Positions 57,901-64,000 of a DNA stretch of 64,000 nucleotides are shown in pieces. The notes beneath the pieces were generated by a model that was given only the letters and a program-made list of their open reading frames with translations, had not been told where the DNA came from and searched no databases. The position numbers and the translations under genes were made by a program. The DNA is from Galeruca laticollis (lineage: Eukaryota; Arthropoda; Insecta; Coleoptera; Chrysomelidae), in contig OY998179.1 in assembly GCA_963921935.1 (NCBI GenBank), positions 20,209,114 through 20,273,113 of the forward strand, read 5' to 3'. The first letter of the stretch is position 1, and the number at the start of each line of letters is the position of its first letter.

Positions 57901-60900
57901 GTTATGTAACTCAACTTAGTGATGCGCACGATGTATCGATGTTCCAAAAACATCGATTTTTGTGTTTCGATGTTCGATGTTTATATCGATATTTTTTTAT
58001 TCGATATTTTTAGGGAACATCGATATTTTTTACGATGTTTTATTCTATTCTGAGTAAAGAAAGCAGAAAGCGAATTAAACATTTAATAGAGCATCCAGGC
58101 TTATTTATTCTTTAATATTAATGCTTTAAAATATGTTTCGTAGTTTGTTGCCAAGCTTAACTGTAAAACATTGTCTTTCTTTGTCTTACTTACGCACAAT
58201 CGAAAAAGATGCCCTTATACAAAATTGCAAGGAGGCATTGTTGTGCCTTTGCTGTCATCTCATTCATATCATTTAAATATGAAACTAGGTCTTAGTTCTT
58301 TTCTATTCTGTTTACTTCTCGAATACCGAAAGTGGGCCGCACAGTCCCACATTCTAAATCGGTCAAACCAATTAGCCTAACATCTTTTCTGCTTAAAGGA
58401 CTCGATATAATACTGGATTGCTACATCACGAGGGTAGCATTATACAACTCCCCCCTGAGCATCCACCAGTACGCTTATCAAACTGGTAAATCAACAGATT
58501 TAGCGTTACACAACTTTGTTGGGAAAATCACACAATCCTTTAACAATAAGGAGATTGCGATGGCTGTTTTTCTTGTCATCGACTGAGTATTTGACAATGC
58601 ACTACCGGCCTCCATTGGATCAGCTTTGGCTGAAAAGGGCATTAAACCGGCGATTACCGGCTGGATATATGGCATGCTCACTGATAGAACAGCCACTACA
58701 TCTCTTTAAGATGAGGCCATTAGTTTTAAGGTTTCAAGGGGTAGCCCGCAGAGTGGAGTGCTATCTCCCCTACTGTGGTCACTCTTGATGGATGAACTGC
58801 TTGGTACTCTCGTAGGAAGGGGGGTAGAACTGCAAGCGTATGTAGACGATCTTGTCATTCTGGCAAGGAGCATGTCAGGACGGGTAGCATATAATATTCT
58901 CCGAAAGACGTTGGACGATGTCCACAGTTGGTGCCAGAGGTAACAGATGTCTGTTAACCCTGGTAAAACTATAATAGTTCCCTTCGCTAGGAGAAGAAAA
59001 TTGGTAGGACCTCCACCACTTTCCTATAATGATGAGGTTATTCCATTTGCAGCGGATGTAAAATATTTGGAGTTTTTCCTAGATAAAAAACTTACTTGGA
59101 GCGCTCACTTGGAAAAAGTTATCCATAAGGCCAGACTATCCTTGAGGACGTGTCGCGATTGTTAGACCAATAATCACATATGGAGTTATTGCTTGGTGGT
59201 CAAAAGCTTTACATAAAACGGCCCAAGCAAAGCTCTCTGGTATACAGAGACAGGCTTGTATGGTTACTGGTGCCTTCAGTACCACACCGTTAATAGCCAT
59301 GACACTCCTCCAGGATCTACCTCCTCCTACAGTACATAGAATTGTGCATATTTCTAAATGCACAACCGTCCTATTTCCAAATAGAGATGAATGGGTCCTC
59401 CGTAAGGATAAACTTTTAAAAGCAGATATCTGTTGGTACACCGATGGTTCAAAAACACCCTTAGTGCGGGTGTACACGGGGGCGCAGACCTAGGACATAA
59501 ATTTCAACTTCTCTAGGATCCTATACAACCGTATTTCAGGCGGAAATTTACGCCATTGCTTCATGTGTGAAGAGTTCGGAGCAATTCAACTACACATATA
59601 TATCAATAAAAAATTTCACGGGCAGCCAAGCGGCTTTGAAAGCACTTAGCTCCTTCCGTGTAACGTCGAAATTGGTTTTAGACTGCCGAAAAAGACTCGC
59701 CTCAATACGAGAACGCAACAAAGTATCGCTGATCAGGATCCATGGCTACTCTGGTATCGATGGACTTTATCGGAGTAGAGCCTACAATTGGCATCGCAAC
59801 AAGTATTGCCAAACTAAATAACTGGACAGCAAGAAGAGCTTTAGACTTATTTGTAGGAAATGTGTCTGCATATGTATATTTAGTTATCTGTATTCTGTGT
59901 TGGATCATATTGCTCGATAATAGATGTTAGTATCTGTAGGCTTTCCATTTGGAGACTTGGAGTGAAAATTATTAGTAACGTCTGATTTTTCTTCTTTTCA
60001 TTTTTTTGAAAGCGAGTTTCACATCTGTAGTCGATTTAGTTGGATCTGTGATTCTTTCTAGTTGTTCGGTACGAAGAATATCCGTTGTCTGAGACAGCTT
60101 ATCTTTTCATCAAATTGATATTCCCAATGGTGATATTTATTTTTATTTAACAGCTTCATGTTGCGAAAATGAAGTATGGGAGGAGTGCGCTTCACGATGT
60201 ATTCCAGAAAGAACTTGCCGCAATCAATGTCCGGAACCAACGAGCGTTATCTGTACACTGGATTGCGTCAGAAGATGTGAATGTGATTGGGAAAATGGAT
60301 ACGTCAGAGATGATTGTACCGATGAATGCGTACGTGTTGAGGAATGTCAAGGTAAGTGTACAATAGTACTTTGTACAACAAGTGCTCAAAGCGTCAGTTT
60401 TCCCACGAGCGCAGAAGTGGGAAAAGTGCTTTGCGTACGAGTTATACACAATATTTTTTCTACAACCACGTTTATTAATGAGAGAAAATGAAACAGAAAT
60501 TCAGTGTGTATCCAACGATCAAACGAAACGAACATTATTGACAACGTTCTAAAAATATATCACACGTCCTTTTGTAATTCAATTTAACGTTTAATTTTCA
60601 TATTTAATTTGCTAGTTTCTTGTATTATTTCTTTGTTAATTTGTTTAAAGATGACTATTATTAAAATTTTATTAGGAAACAGCTCGGGTTCTTTATTTCA
60701 AACGAACTCACATTTTCTTTACACTTCAAATATTTATAACATAAGTAATTGTAAAATTGTTTATTATAAATTTGTAAATCCTCCGCTAGAGAGTGTATTT
60801 GAACTCAAGAAAGAAACACAAGTCAAATTTAAAAAAAAGACGTGTGGCACTCGGAGACTGCCGCGGTAAAGCTATTGCATAGAGTTTTACACTTTGACGT

Positions 60901-62839
60901 TCACAATTTCTTTTTCTTTCTAGCTCTTTTTTTAGCATTAGAAGTTTCACTTTCACAGTCCTCGTATCAGCATAAAATAATCAAAACTTATTGGACAGTC
61001 CTCGTATAATCATACAAGTATCAAAAATTATTGGACAGTCCTAGTATCAGCATAAAATAATCAAAACTTATTGGGCAGTCCTTGTATAAGTATAAAAAAT
61101 CAAAATATATTGGACAGTCCTCGTATCAGCTTAAAATAATCAAAACATATTGGATAGTCCTCGTATAATCATAAAAGTATCAACATTTATTGGGCAGTCC
61201 TCGTATAAATATGAAATAATCGAAATTTATTGGACACTCCTCGTATAAGTATAAAAGAATCAAAATGTTTTGGACAGTCCTCGTTTAATCATATCAGTAT
61301 TAAAATTTATTGAGCAGTCCTCGTATCAGCATAAAATAATCAAAACTTATTGGACAGCACTCGTATAATCATAAAAGTATCAAATTTATTGTGCAGTCCT
61401 CGTATAAGTATAAAACAATCAAAACGTATTCGACAATCCTCGTATAAGCATAAAATAATGGAAATTTATTGGACACTCCTCGTATAAGTATAAAAGTATC
61501 AAAATTTATTGGGCAGTCCTCGTTTAATCATATCAGTATTAAATTTTATTGAGCAGTTCTCGTATCAGCATAAAATAATCAAAACTTATTGGACAGCACT
61601 CGTATAATCATAAAAGTATCAAAATTTGTTGTGCAGTCCTCGTATAAGTATAAAACAATCAAAACGTATACGGCAATCCTCGTATACGCATAAAATAATC
61701 AAAACTTGTTGGACAGTCCTCGTATAGTCATAAAAGTATCAAAATTTATTGGGCAGTCCTCGTATAAGTATAAAAGAATTGAAATTTATTGACAGTCCTC
61801 GAATAAGCAAAAAATAATCAAAACTTATTGGACACTCCTCGTATAAGTATAAAAGTATCAAAATTTATTGGGCAGTCCTCGTATCAACATAAAAAATCAA
61901 AATTTATTGGACAGTCCTCGTATCATCATAAAATAATCAAGACTTATTGGACATTGGACAGTCCTTGTATAGTCATAAAAGTATCAACATTTATTGGGCA
62001 GTCCTCCTATAAGTATAAAAAAATTAAAATTTATTGGACAGTCCTCGTATAAGCATATGGGTATTAAAATTTACTGGACAGTCCTCGTATCGTGTCATGT
62101 TATTTTCGTTACGGAATTTCTGGATTCGGTCTCCACGCTCAAGGCCCGCGATGGAAGCTAATGCAATAGCTTAAAAATATTAAAGAGGATCAGAAAAATT
62201 ATAGTTTATAGTGGAACAGAGACCATTTTTTCAGTATTCAGCTTACGTGGTTTTAATTTAATCACTTTCTTGTGAAGCCGCAACAAGCGATTTAGTATAT
62301 ATTTTGCTCCAATTGCTTCGATTTTTTTATCATTAATATTTATATTCCATTCTACTACAAGAATTTTAGTATCCTTATAAATTAAATGCAGTGTTTTTTT
62401 TGTTAAATTAAGTTAGTTAATGCTGTTTTATTTTCTATCGTATTTGATAGCTTCTCAATCTATTTCCCAAACATTGTGATGTTCGTTCCATGTAAACAAC
62501 ACCATAATTACTACAAGAAACTTCATATATAATGTTACTTTTATTATTTTCATAATGTTACATCATCAACTTAACATCATATTTAGTCAAATAATTTGTT
62601 AACTAGTGGGATAGTCCTGTATATATGATATTTATATTATGTTGCAGATACATGTTGTCCAGGAGAAACTTTGAACGAGTGCGCTTCAGCATGTGTACCA
62701 GAACCTACCTGCTTTTACAGATACCCAGATGACACTGGAGTAGTCTGCAACAAAATGTGTGTTGTAAGATACGAATGTGATGCTGAACTTGGTTATATCA
62801 GAGACCCCACAACTGGAAAATGTACATTGGAATGTCCAG
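45854..62839 (+). CDS. Gene C: secreted multi-domain TIL inhibitor (3' end outside the window)
   Basis: Exon 1 (45854-45929) encodes the signal peptide MKYLIVCSILLSVLTEIVVS and ends in phase 1 at GTAAGT. TIL exons 56646-56837, 57246-57440, 60154-60351 and 62648-62839 follow, all phase 1 to phase 1 with good GT-AG sites. A 24-nt phase-compatible microexon may lie at 49652-49675. No stop codon is reached, so at least one more exon lies beyond 64000. Domain 1 lacks Cys2 and Cys6, domain 2 lacks Cys2 but gains one Cys, domain 3 has thirteen Cys, domain 4 lacks Cys7 but has an extra Cys at its start. P1 residues by analogy are none clear, Glu (CEEDC), Leu (CTLDC) and Lys (CNKMC). Introns hold gypsy, Crypton, LINE and minisatellite DNA. 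Linking exon 1 to exons 10.7 kb away is inference; the intron could instead hide another gene's start. Confidence 0.65.
45931..46493 (+). other. Gene C intron 1, first part
   Basis: T-rich, no gene on the plus strand. The minus strand of 46220-46400 has a short open stretch (LMRKAVKAKWDRINNDEINE) that may be a transposon scrap. Confidence 0.4.
46494..46990. repeat. Dispersed repeat DR1, copy c
   Basis: Same block order as copies a and b: CAGTAAGTAAAACTC, TACTACAGCATATATTGG, CATGTCCGTGGCATCCAG, GTCAGTAGACAATG, ACTGTAGGGGAAAT, ACTGGACATCGTCG, GACTCAGTA, GGAGAACTGACAAATGACA. It abuts the gypsy remnant, so an LTR origin is possible. Confidence 0.7.
47160..47975 (-). pseudogene. Ty3/gypsy pol fragment
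   Basis: Minus strand, in order: HLSSDQRAALTSLIEQTF; HRRHYPLSPALQKFVNYELD; DIVEPSESPWSSPIVMVKNP; GKYRFCVNNKRLNEVS; then after frame breaks TAFVVPTRGLFQFRRMPFGL with HNAPATW. These are the protease-RT linker and the reverse-transcriptase fingers and palm of a Ty3/gypsy element. The YxDD box region and everything beyond are lost near 47160. Frameshifts make it inactive. Host for repeat DR1 as LTR is only a guess. Confidence 0.85.
48024..48634 (-). pseudogene. Second Crypton-like tyrosine recombinase, truncated
   Basis: Minus strand 48302-48634 starts MNFIEEAAIIACRSLLPEKS and carries the SAM-like N-terminal domain (YENFIKWCTMKDVS, LSPATLWSEYSMLKLTISLN). After a frameshift near 48305, 48024-48308 continues APDETYLIKKVVAIFGVAGA and CRTDELYNLKVEDV, which holds the first catalytic Arg box. 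It stops near the middle of the catalytic domain: the HxxR and Tyr boxes are absent. It belongs to a different subgroup from the copy at 8445-9576. Confidence 0.7.
48640..49379 (+). other. Gene C intron 1: spacer with a LINE scrap
   Basis: Mostly unrecognised AT-rich DNA. The minus strand at about 48955-49065 reads AQKGFRIGRSAQDHIFFIKQ, a reverse-transcriptase fragment of an RTE-like LINE. Confidence 0.5.
49380..49678 (+). pseudogene. Decayed duplicate of the gene C promoter and exon 1
   Basis: Aligns with 45600-45932: AACAACAAAATTGTGATAAA, TGTAAATCTTTTTCAAAACA, AAAATATGCAGCGACTGATA and the donor GTAAGTACA all have counterparts. The TATA box is changed to AGTAAATAAG and the ATG is lost, so it cannot start translation the same way. 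Confidence 0.7.
49652..49675 (+). CDS. Possible 24-nt microexon of gene C
   Basis: Within the decayed exon 1 copy, TTCTTTATTTACAG is followed by 24 nt and then GTAAGT. The piece would add STDNEHC in phase 1 to phase 1, keeping the frame between exon 1 and the exon at 56646. It may also be only a remnant. Confidence 0.35.
49752..49924 (+). repeat. Hairpin repeat, fullest copy
   Basis: A hairpin with arms 49753-49806 and 49838-49888 (TACTGTTTTAAATGAAACTA and inverse) and a tail GAGTAGATTCCACAAAGTAA then GGATCGAGAGC. ATTAATTTATAT flanks it at 49740-49751 and 49925-49936. Confidence 0.85.
49937..50339 (+). other. Gene C intron 1 spacer
   Basis: AT-rich, no gene seen. Confidence 0.4.
50340..52240 (+). 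pseudogene. RTE-like LINE with a later insertion
   Basis: Plus strand. 50412-50654 gives IPKKPNAREM, KKQFGYRERFGTREALFGIN and VYACYIYFEKALDKVKHDK (motif A). 50767-50967 gives LPFNLYSEAIFRETLED and INNLKYADDTVLLTSNFDE with an intact YADD box. 51039-51120 gives YKYLGTWMEQTGDHTREIRT. After an interruption (about 51130-51800) 51833-52090 gives SYGVEAWTLKQDHVDKQQAF, then RISWNDKITNAEVLNRIQ, the usual tail. Stops and frameshifts throughout. The interruption contains unidentified DNA, possibly an LTR or another short element. Confidence 0.8.
52241..52899 (+). other. Gene C intron 1 spacer
   Basis: No gene recognised. CCAATAATTGACA occurs twice (52752, 52782) and inverted at about 53332. Confidence 0.4.
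52910..53317 (+). mobile_element. 5'-truncated RTE-like LINE with target duplication
   Basis: Encodes the ORF2 tail: FEMWVYRRLLKIPWTDHISN, EEVLRRLGKDRDLV, KTAYLGHVRMRLLKIIMEGK, RRQHSWLKNIRDWTG, ending NLH and stop at 53289-53291. The 3' tail is GAAAGAAGAAG. AATTAACACT lies at 52900-52909 and 53318-53327, an exact 10-bp target duplication. The frame 52974-53291 is undamaged. Confidence 0.9.
53328..54480 (+). other. Gene C intron 1 spacer with one unassigned ORF
   Basis: Apart from the frame at 53497-53850, AT-rich DNA without recognised features. Confidence 0.4.
53497..53850 (+). CDS. Unassigned 117-aa ORF
   Basis: Starts MRHLLNKSYRNFTKMQTGVT, with a second Met (MQTGVTTREIYFS) that may be the better start, and ends at TAA 53848-53850. 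I recognise no family. It has no signal peptide, no membrane segment and few Cys. Composition is protein-like (balanced residues, Gly/Tyr/Phe-rich: CLLTYYGRFYLIQSSSYRH) and longer than neighbouring chance frames. It lies in intron 1 of gene C among transposons, so a mobile-element scrap is the likeliest origin; a small host gene is possible. No TATA or poly(A) evidence was found. Confidence 0.3.
   Translation: MRHLLNKSYRNFTKMQTGVTTREIYFSHDSFVDWMKHTFVQSKLDGAGCLLTYYGRFYLIQSSSYRHSNFGVPIIGMISNIGQCYPSTGDNFEQPNFFQITRYWLHKYELGNTSVKL
54490..56275 (-). pseudogene. RTE-like LINE with nearly complete reverse transcriptase
   Basis: Minus strand. 55886-56275 holds the linker (KPWFCQEVKELSESKRKCYL, ETWQQHYKELYDAEYKQI). 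54970-55935 is an open 321-aa frame with the full reverse transcriptase: RKSPGPDGISNELLKYGG, ITIPVFKKGLKTCPENYRGI, DEQQGFTKGRSITDAVFIIK, ICFIDPTMAFDRVRL (motif A), GGIRQGDSLSPFLFNLLM (motif B), and LGYADGATIIDESENDL. The last is the catalytic YADD with the second Asp changed to Gly. The tail follows in other frames to a 3' CTTCTTCTTC-type end near 54490. The endonuclease is missing (5' truncation). Confidence 0.88.
56276..56645 (+). other. Gene C intron 1, 3' end
   Basis: No gene; ends in the acceptor TTTTTTGTATCCACAG of the next exon. Confidence 0.5.
56646..56837 (+). CDS. Gene C TIL exon 1 (eight Cys)
   Basis: Acceptor GTATCCACAG, donor GTAATT. Encodes SKNEVLVTVPDCIPERTC, then LICFKKIERCECD. 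Cys2 and Cys6, normally disulphide partners, are both absent; the other eight Cys are in place. Confidence 0.82.
57246..57440 (+). CDS. Gene C TIL exon 2
   Basis: Acceptor TTTTTATTAG, donor GTAAAT. Encodes NENPSCLPEPTCQNPNP, then CEEDCEPRCECEEGC. Cys2 is absent and a new Cys stands where Tyr or Phe is usual (EEGCIRD). Confidence 0.82.
57441..58319 (+). other. Gene C intron with an ATCGAT-rich patch
   Basis: AT-rich. 57917-58035 carries many CATCGAT, TATCGATA and TTCGATGTT motifs beginning AGTGATGCGCACGATG, which looks like a hAT-type transposon end. No gene is seen. Confidence 0.5.
58320..59870 (+). pseudogene. I/R1-group LINE with RNase H domain
   Basis: Plus strand, many breaks. KPISLTSFLLKGLDIILD and HQYAYQTGKSTDLALHNF (58332-58586) start the reverse transcriptase. 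RGSPQSGVLSPLLWSLLMDE (motif B) and QAYVDDLVILARSMSGR (catalytic YVDD, 58758-58943) follow, then VKYLEFFLDKKLTWSAHLEK. 59420-59560 gives ICWYTDGSK and FQAEIYAIASCV, the start of RNase H, and IHGYSGIDG (about 59740) its end. An RNase H downstream of RT points to the I/LOA/R1-type LINEs. No endonuclease region, so 5'-truncated. Confidence 0.82.
60154..60351 (+). CDS. Gene C TIL exon 3 (thirteen Cys)
   Basis: Acceptor TTTTATTTAACAG, donor GTAAGT. Encodes SCCENEVWEECASRCIPERT, then CRNQC, ICTLDCVRRCECD and RDDCTDEC. All ten canonical Cys plus three extra. Confidence 0.83.
60352..60955 (+). other. Gene C intron before the minisatellite
   Basis: No gene. TTAAAGCTATTGCAT-type sequence near 60870 recurs inverted near 62160 on the far side of the minisatellite. 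Confidence 0.4.
60956..62092 (+). repeat. 40-bp minisatellite, about 28 copies
   Basis: Unit of 40 bp beginning CAGTCCTCGTATCAGCATAA and ending AATCAAAACTTATTGGA. Two unit types alternate for long stretches (CAGCATAAAATAATC and TAATCATAAAAGTATC), giving an 80-bp higher-order period. It lies wholly within the intron before the last TIL exon in the window. Confidence 0.95.
62093..62647 (+). other. Gene C intron after the minisatellite
   Basis: AT-rich, no gene; ends in acceptor ATTATGTTGCAG. Confidence 0.5.
62648..62839 (+). CDS. Gene C TIL exon 4
   Basis: Acceptor TTATGTTGCAG, donor GTAAAT. Encodes DTCCPGETLNECASACVPEP, then VVCNKMCVVRYECD. Cys7 is replaced by Tyr, while an extra Cys sits next to Cys1. 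Confidence 0.82.
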
Positions 62840-63242
62840 GTAAATCAAAATATTTATTCCGTTCCAATCATTCAATATCAATAAACGAATATTACTCCAA
62901 CTAAACACAGATAACAAAGCAGCTTTACTAATTTTACTTTTAATAAAAATACAACAACACACTGACAGATATTGACAAGTTCGAATCAATCTCAATCCCA
63001 CTTCAACATCCATAACTACGATTACTATCACTGTCACTACTGTTGTTACACTACTACCACCGCCTTCTTCTATAGTCTATTTATGCTACAGAACTTTCAA
63101 AATATGTATCTTTCTCCTTCTTGATCTTTATTGAATGTATAGGTAACTGTACGCGATCAATATGGAATTGTTCTTATTCAACACGTTCATCTTTGACATG
63201 TGACAGAAACAAACCAATAATTTAACCTAACTTTTACGGATA

Positions 63243-63440
63243 TCAACAGGACATTCCAAATGTCATTATCCTTAAACATGGAATTGTTGCACTTAAAAAC
63301 CTCAATATTCGCCCTGCTTTGCACGCTTTTGCGAAAGGTTTATCGAGATATTGATTTACTGACACACTAAAAGCAATGTCAGGTCTTGAAATGATGGGCA
63401 AATACATAAGGCTACAGATTAACCTTCTGTATGGCACATT
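63243..63440 (-). pseudogene. Ty1/copia pol fragment
   Basis: Minus strand reads MPYRRLICSLMYLPIISRPD and IAFSVSVNQYLDKPFAKA, then RILRFLSATI. This is the region between reverse transcriptase and RNase H of copia elements (PYRxLxGSLxYL...RPDI...V). Only about 65 codons remain. Confidence 0.8.
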
Positions 63441-63770
63441 TTGAAGTAAGGTGAAATGGGGTAATTGTGATATAGTTTTTCATTAGGTTGAATGTATAAC
63501 GCAGCCAAATAAAAAGCTTAATAACTAAAATTCTAAAAAAAAATGTAATACATTTTGGAGATGTTTATTACCCATCATTGTGTTAGTCCTTTTTTTAAAA
63601 AACACGGGTATTCTATCACATTTTCCCCTTAGTTTGGGGCCATTTATTACCGTGGCAAAAGTATAAAATATAGAGAAATGTGCACATTTTCGTTTTTTGT
63701 TTTTTAAGATATTTCAAACACTTTAAAAGTTATAAACTTTTCAAATATAAAAGCAAAATTAGCAAATTTT

Positions 63771-63995
63771 CTAAAAAAAAACATGATAATAGAACTGTAA
63801 ATTATAATCCCCAAAGCGAACTGGAAAATCTAGTAAGCCTCTTCGGTCGGTGGTTGGTTTTGGCAAAACGGTGATAATATCGTTGTCGACTACCGTGTCA
63901 GTGTCTTCGATTTTTGGCCAAACAAATTTATTTTTGTATGGCCTTATAAATTTAACGGTCCATCCTTCATTGCTTTGTTTCAGCACATTACCAAC
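63771..63995 (-). pseudogene. DNA-transposon C-terminal fragment
   Basis: Minus strand, open to the window edge: WTVKFIRPYKNKFVWPKIED, then TVVDNDIITVLPKPTTDRRG. This resembles the V.FxRxx....FVWPexxD...V...DI...LP.P...RR block at the end of some pogo/jerky-like transposases in insects. Family uncertain. Confidence 0.45.
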
Positions 63996-64000
63996 AAAAT

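Noticed and set aside
60956..62092. CRISPR-like array
   Set aside because: The units are contiguous tandem copies without unique spacers, in a eukaryotic intron.

Overview
The window is a stretch of a repeat-rich insect genome, probably a beetle, though that is inferred from the repeat mix and not proven. The evidence is split genes with GT-AG introns, arthropod-style TATA promoters, AATAAA poly(A) signals, AT-rich introns, and many broken transposable elements typical of arthropods (RTE, Jockey/CR1 and RNase-H LINEs, Penelope, Ty3/gypsy, Ty1/copia, mariner/IS630, piggyBac, hAT, Crypton).

The only convincing host genes, all on the + strand, form a tandem cluster of secreted proteins made of TIL (trypsin-inhibitor-like, Ascaris-type) domains. 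Each TIL domain is one exon of about 192-200 nt, and every intron is phase 1, so the exons are symmetric cassettes. Gene A (exons 3772-3844, 4736-4933, 14281-14475, 14584-14783) is complete: signal peptide plus three TIL domains, about 221 aa. Gene B (23307-23379, 28286-28483, 36586-36780, 36889-37088) is its tandem duplicate. Gene C (45854-45929, possible microexon 49652-49675, then 56646-56837, 57246-57440, 60154-60351, 62648-62839) has another signal peptide and at least four TIL domains and runs off the right edge. A relic of intron 1 from a third A/B-type copy lies at 1945-2916. A decayed copy of the gene C promoter and first exon lies at 49380-49678.

The introns and spacers are filled with mobile DNA. 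0.1-3.4 kb: IS630-like and mariner fragments. 8.1-14 kb (intron 2 of A): hairpin repeat, Crypton, LINE, piggyBac. 15.3-17.3 kb: a broken unfamiliar DDE-type transposase. 17.7-22.9 kb: nested elements with long inverted repeats and one long transposase ORF that lacks its third catalytic segment. 24.7-27.5 kb: foldback element with tandem-repeat arms. 29.3-31.9 kb: non-coding element with 34-bp ends. 32.5-34.2 kb: near-perfect 1.76-kb palindrome of two Penelope copies. 39-45.4 kb: a dispersed repeat split by a LINE and by a 3.7-kb hAT element with an 8-bp target duplication. 46.5-53.3 kb: gypsy, Crypton and LINE pieces. 54.5-56.3 kb: RTE reverse transcriptase. 58.3-59.9 kb: RNase-H LINE. 61-62.1 kb: 40-bp minisatellite. 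63.2-64 kb: copia and DNA-transposon scraps.

The three genes probably encode extracellular serine-protease inhibitors. Paralogous domains differ most around the reactive-site loop and in cysteine pattern, as expected for inhibitors diversifying against changing proteases. All functional statements are homology-based inference from reading the sequence; nothing was searched.
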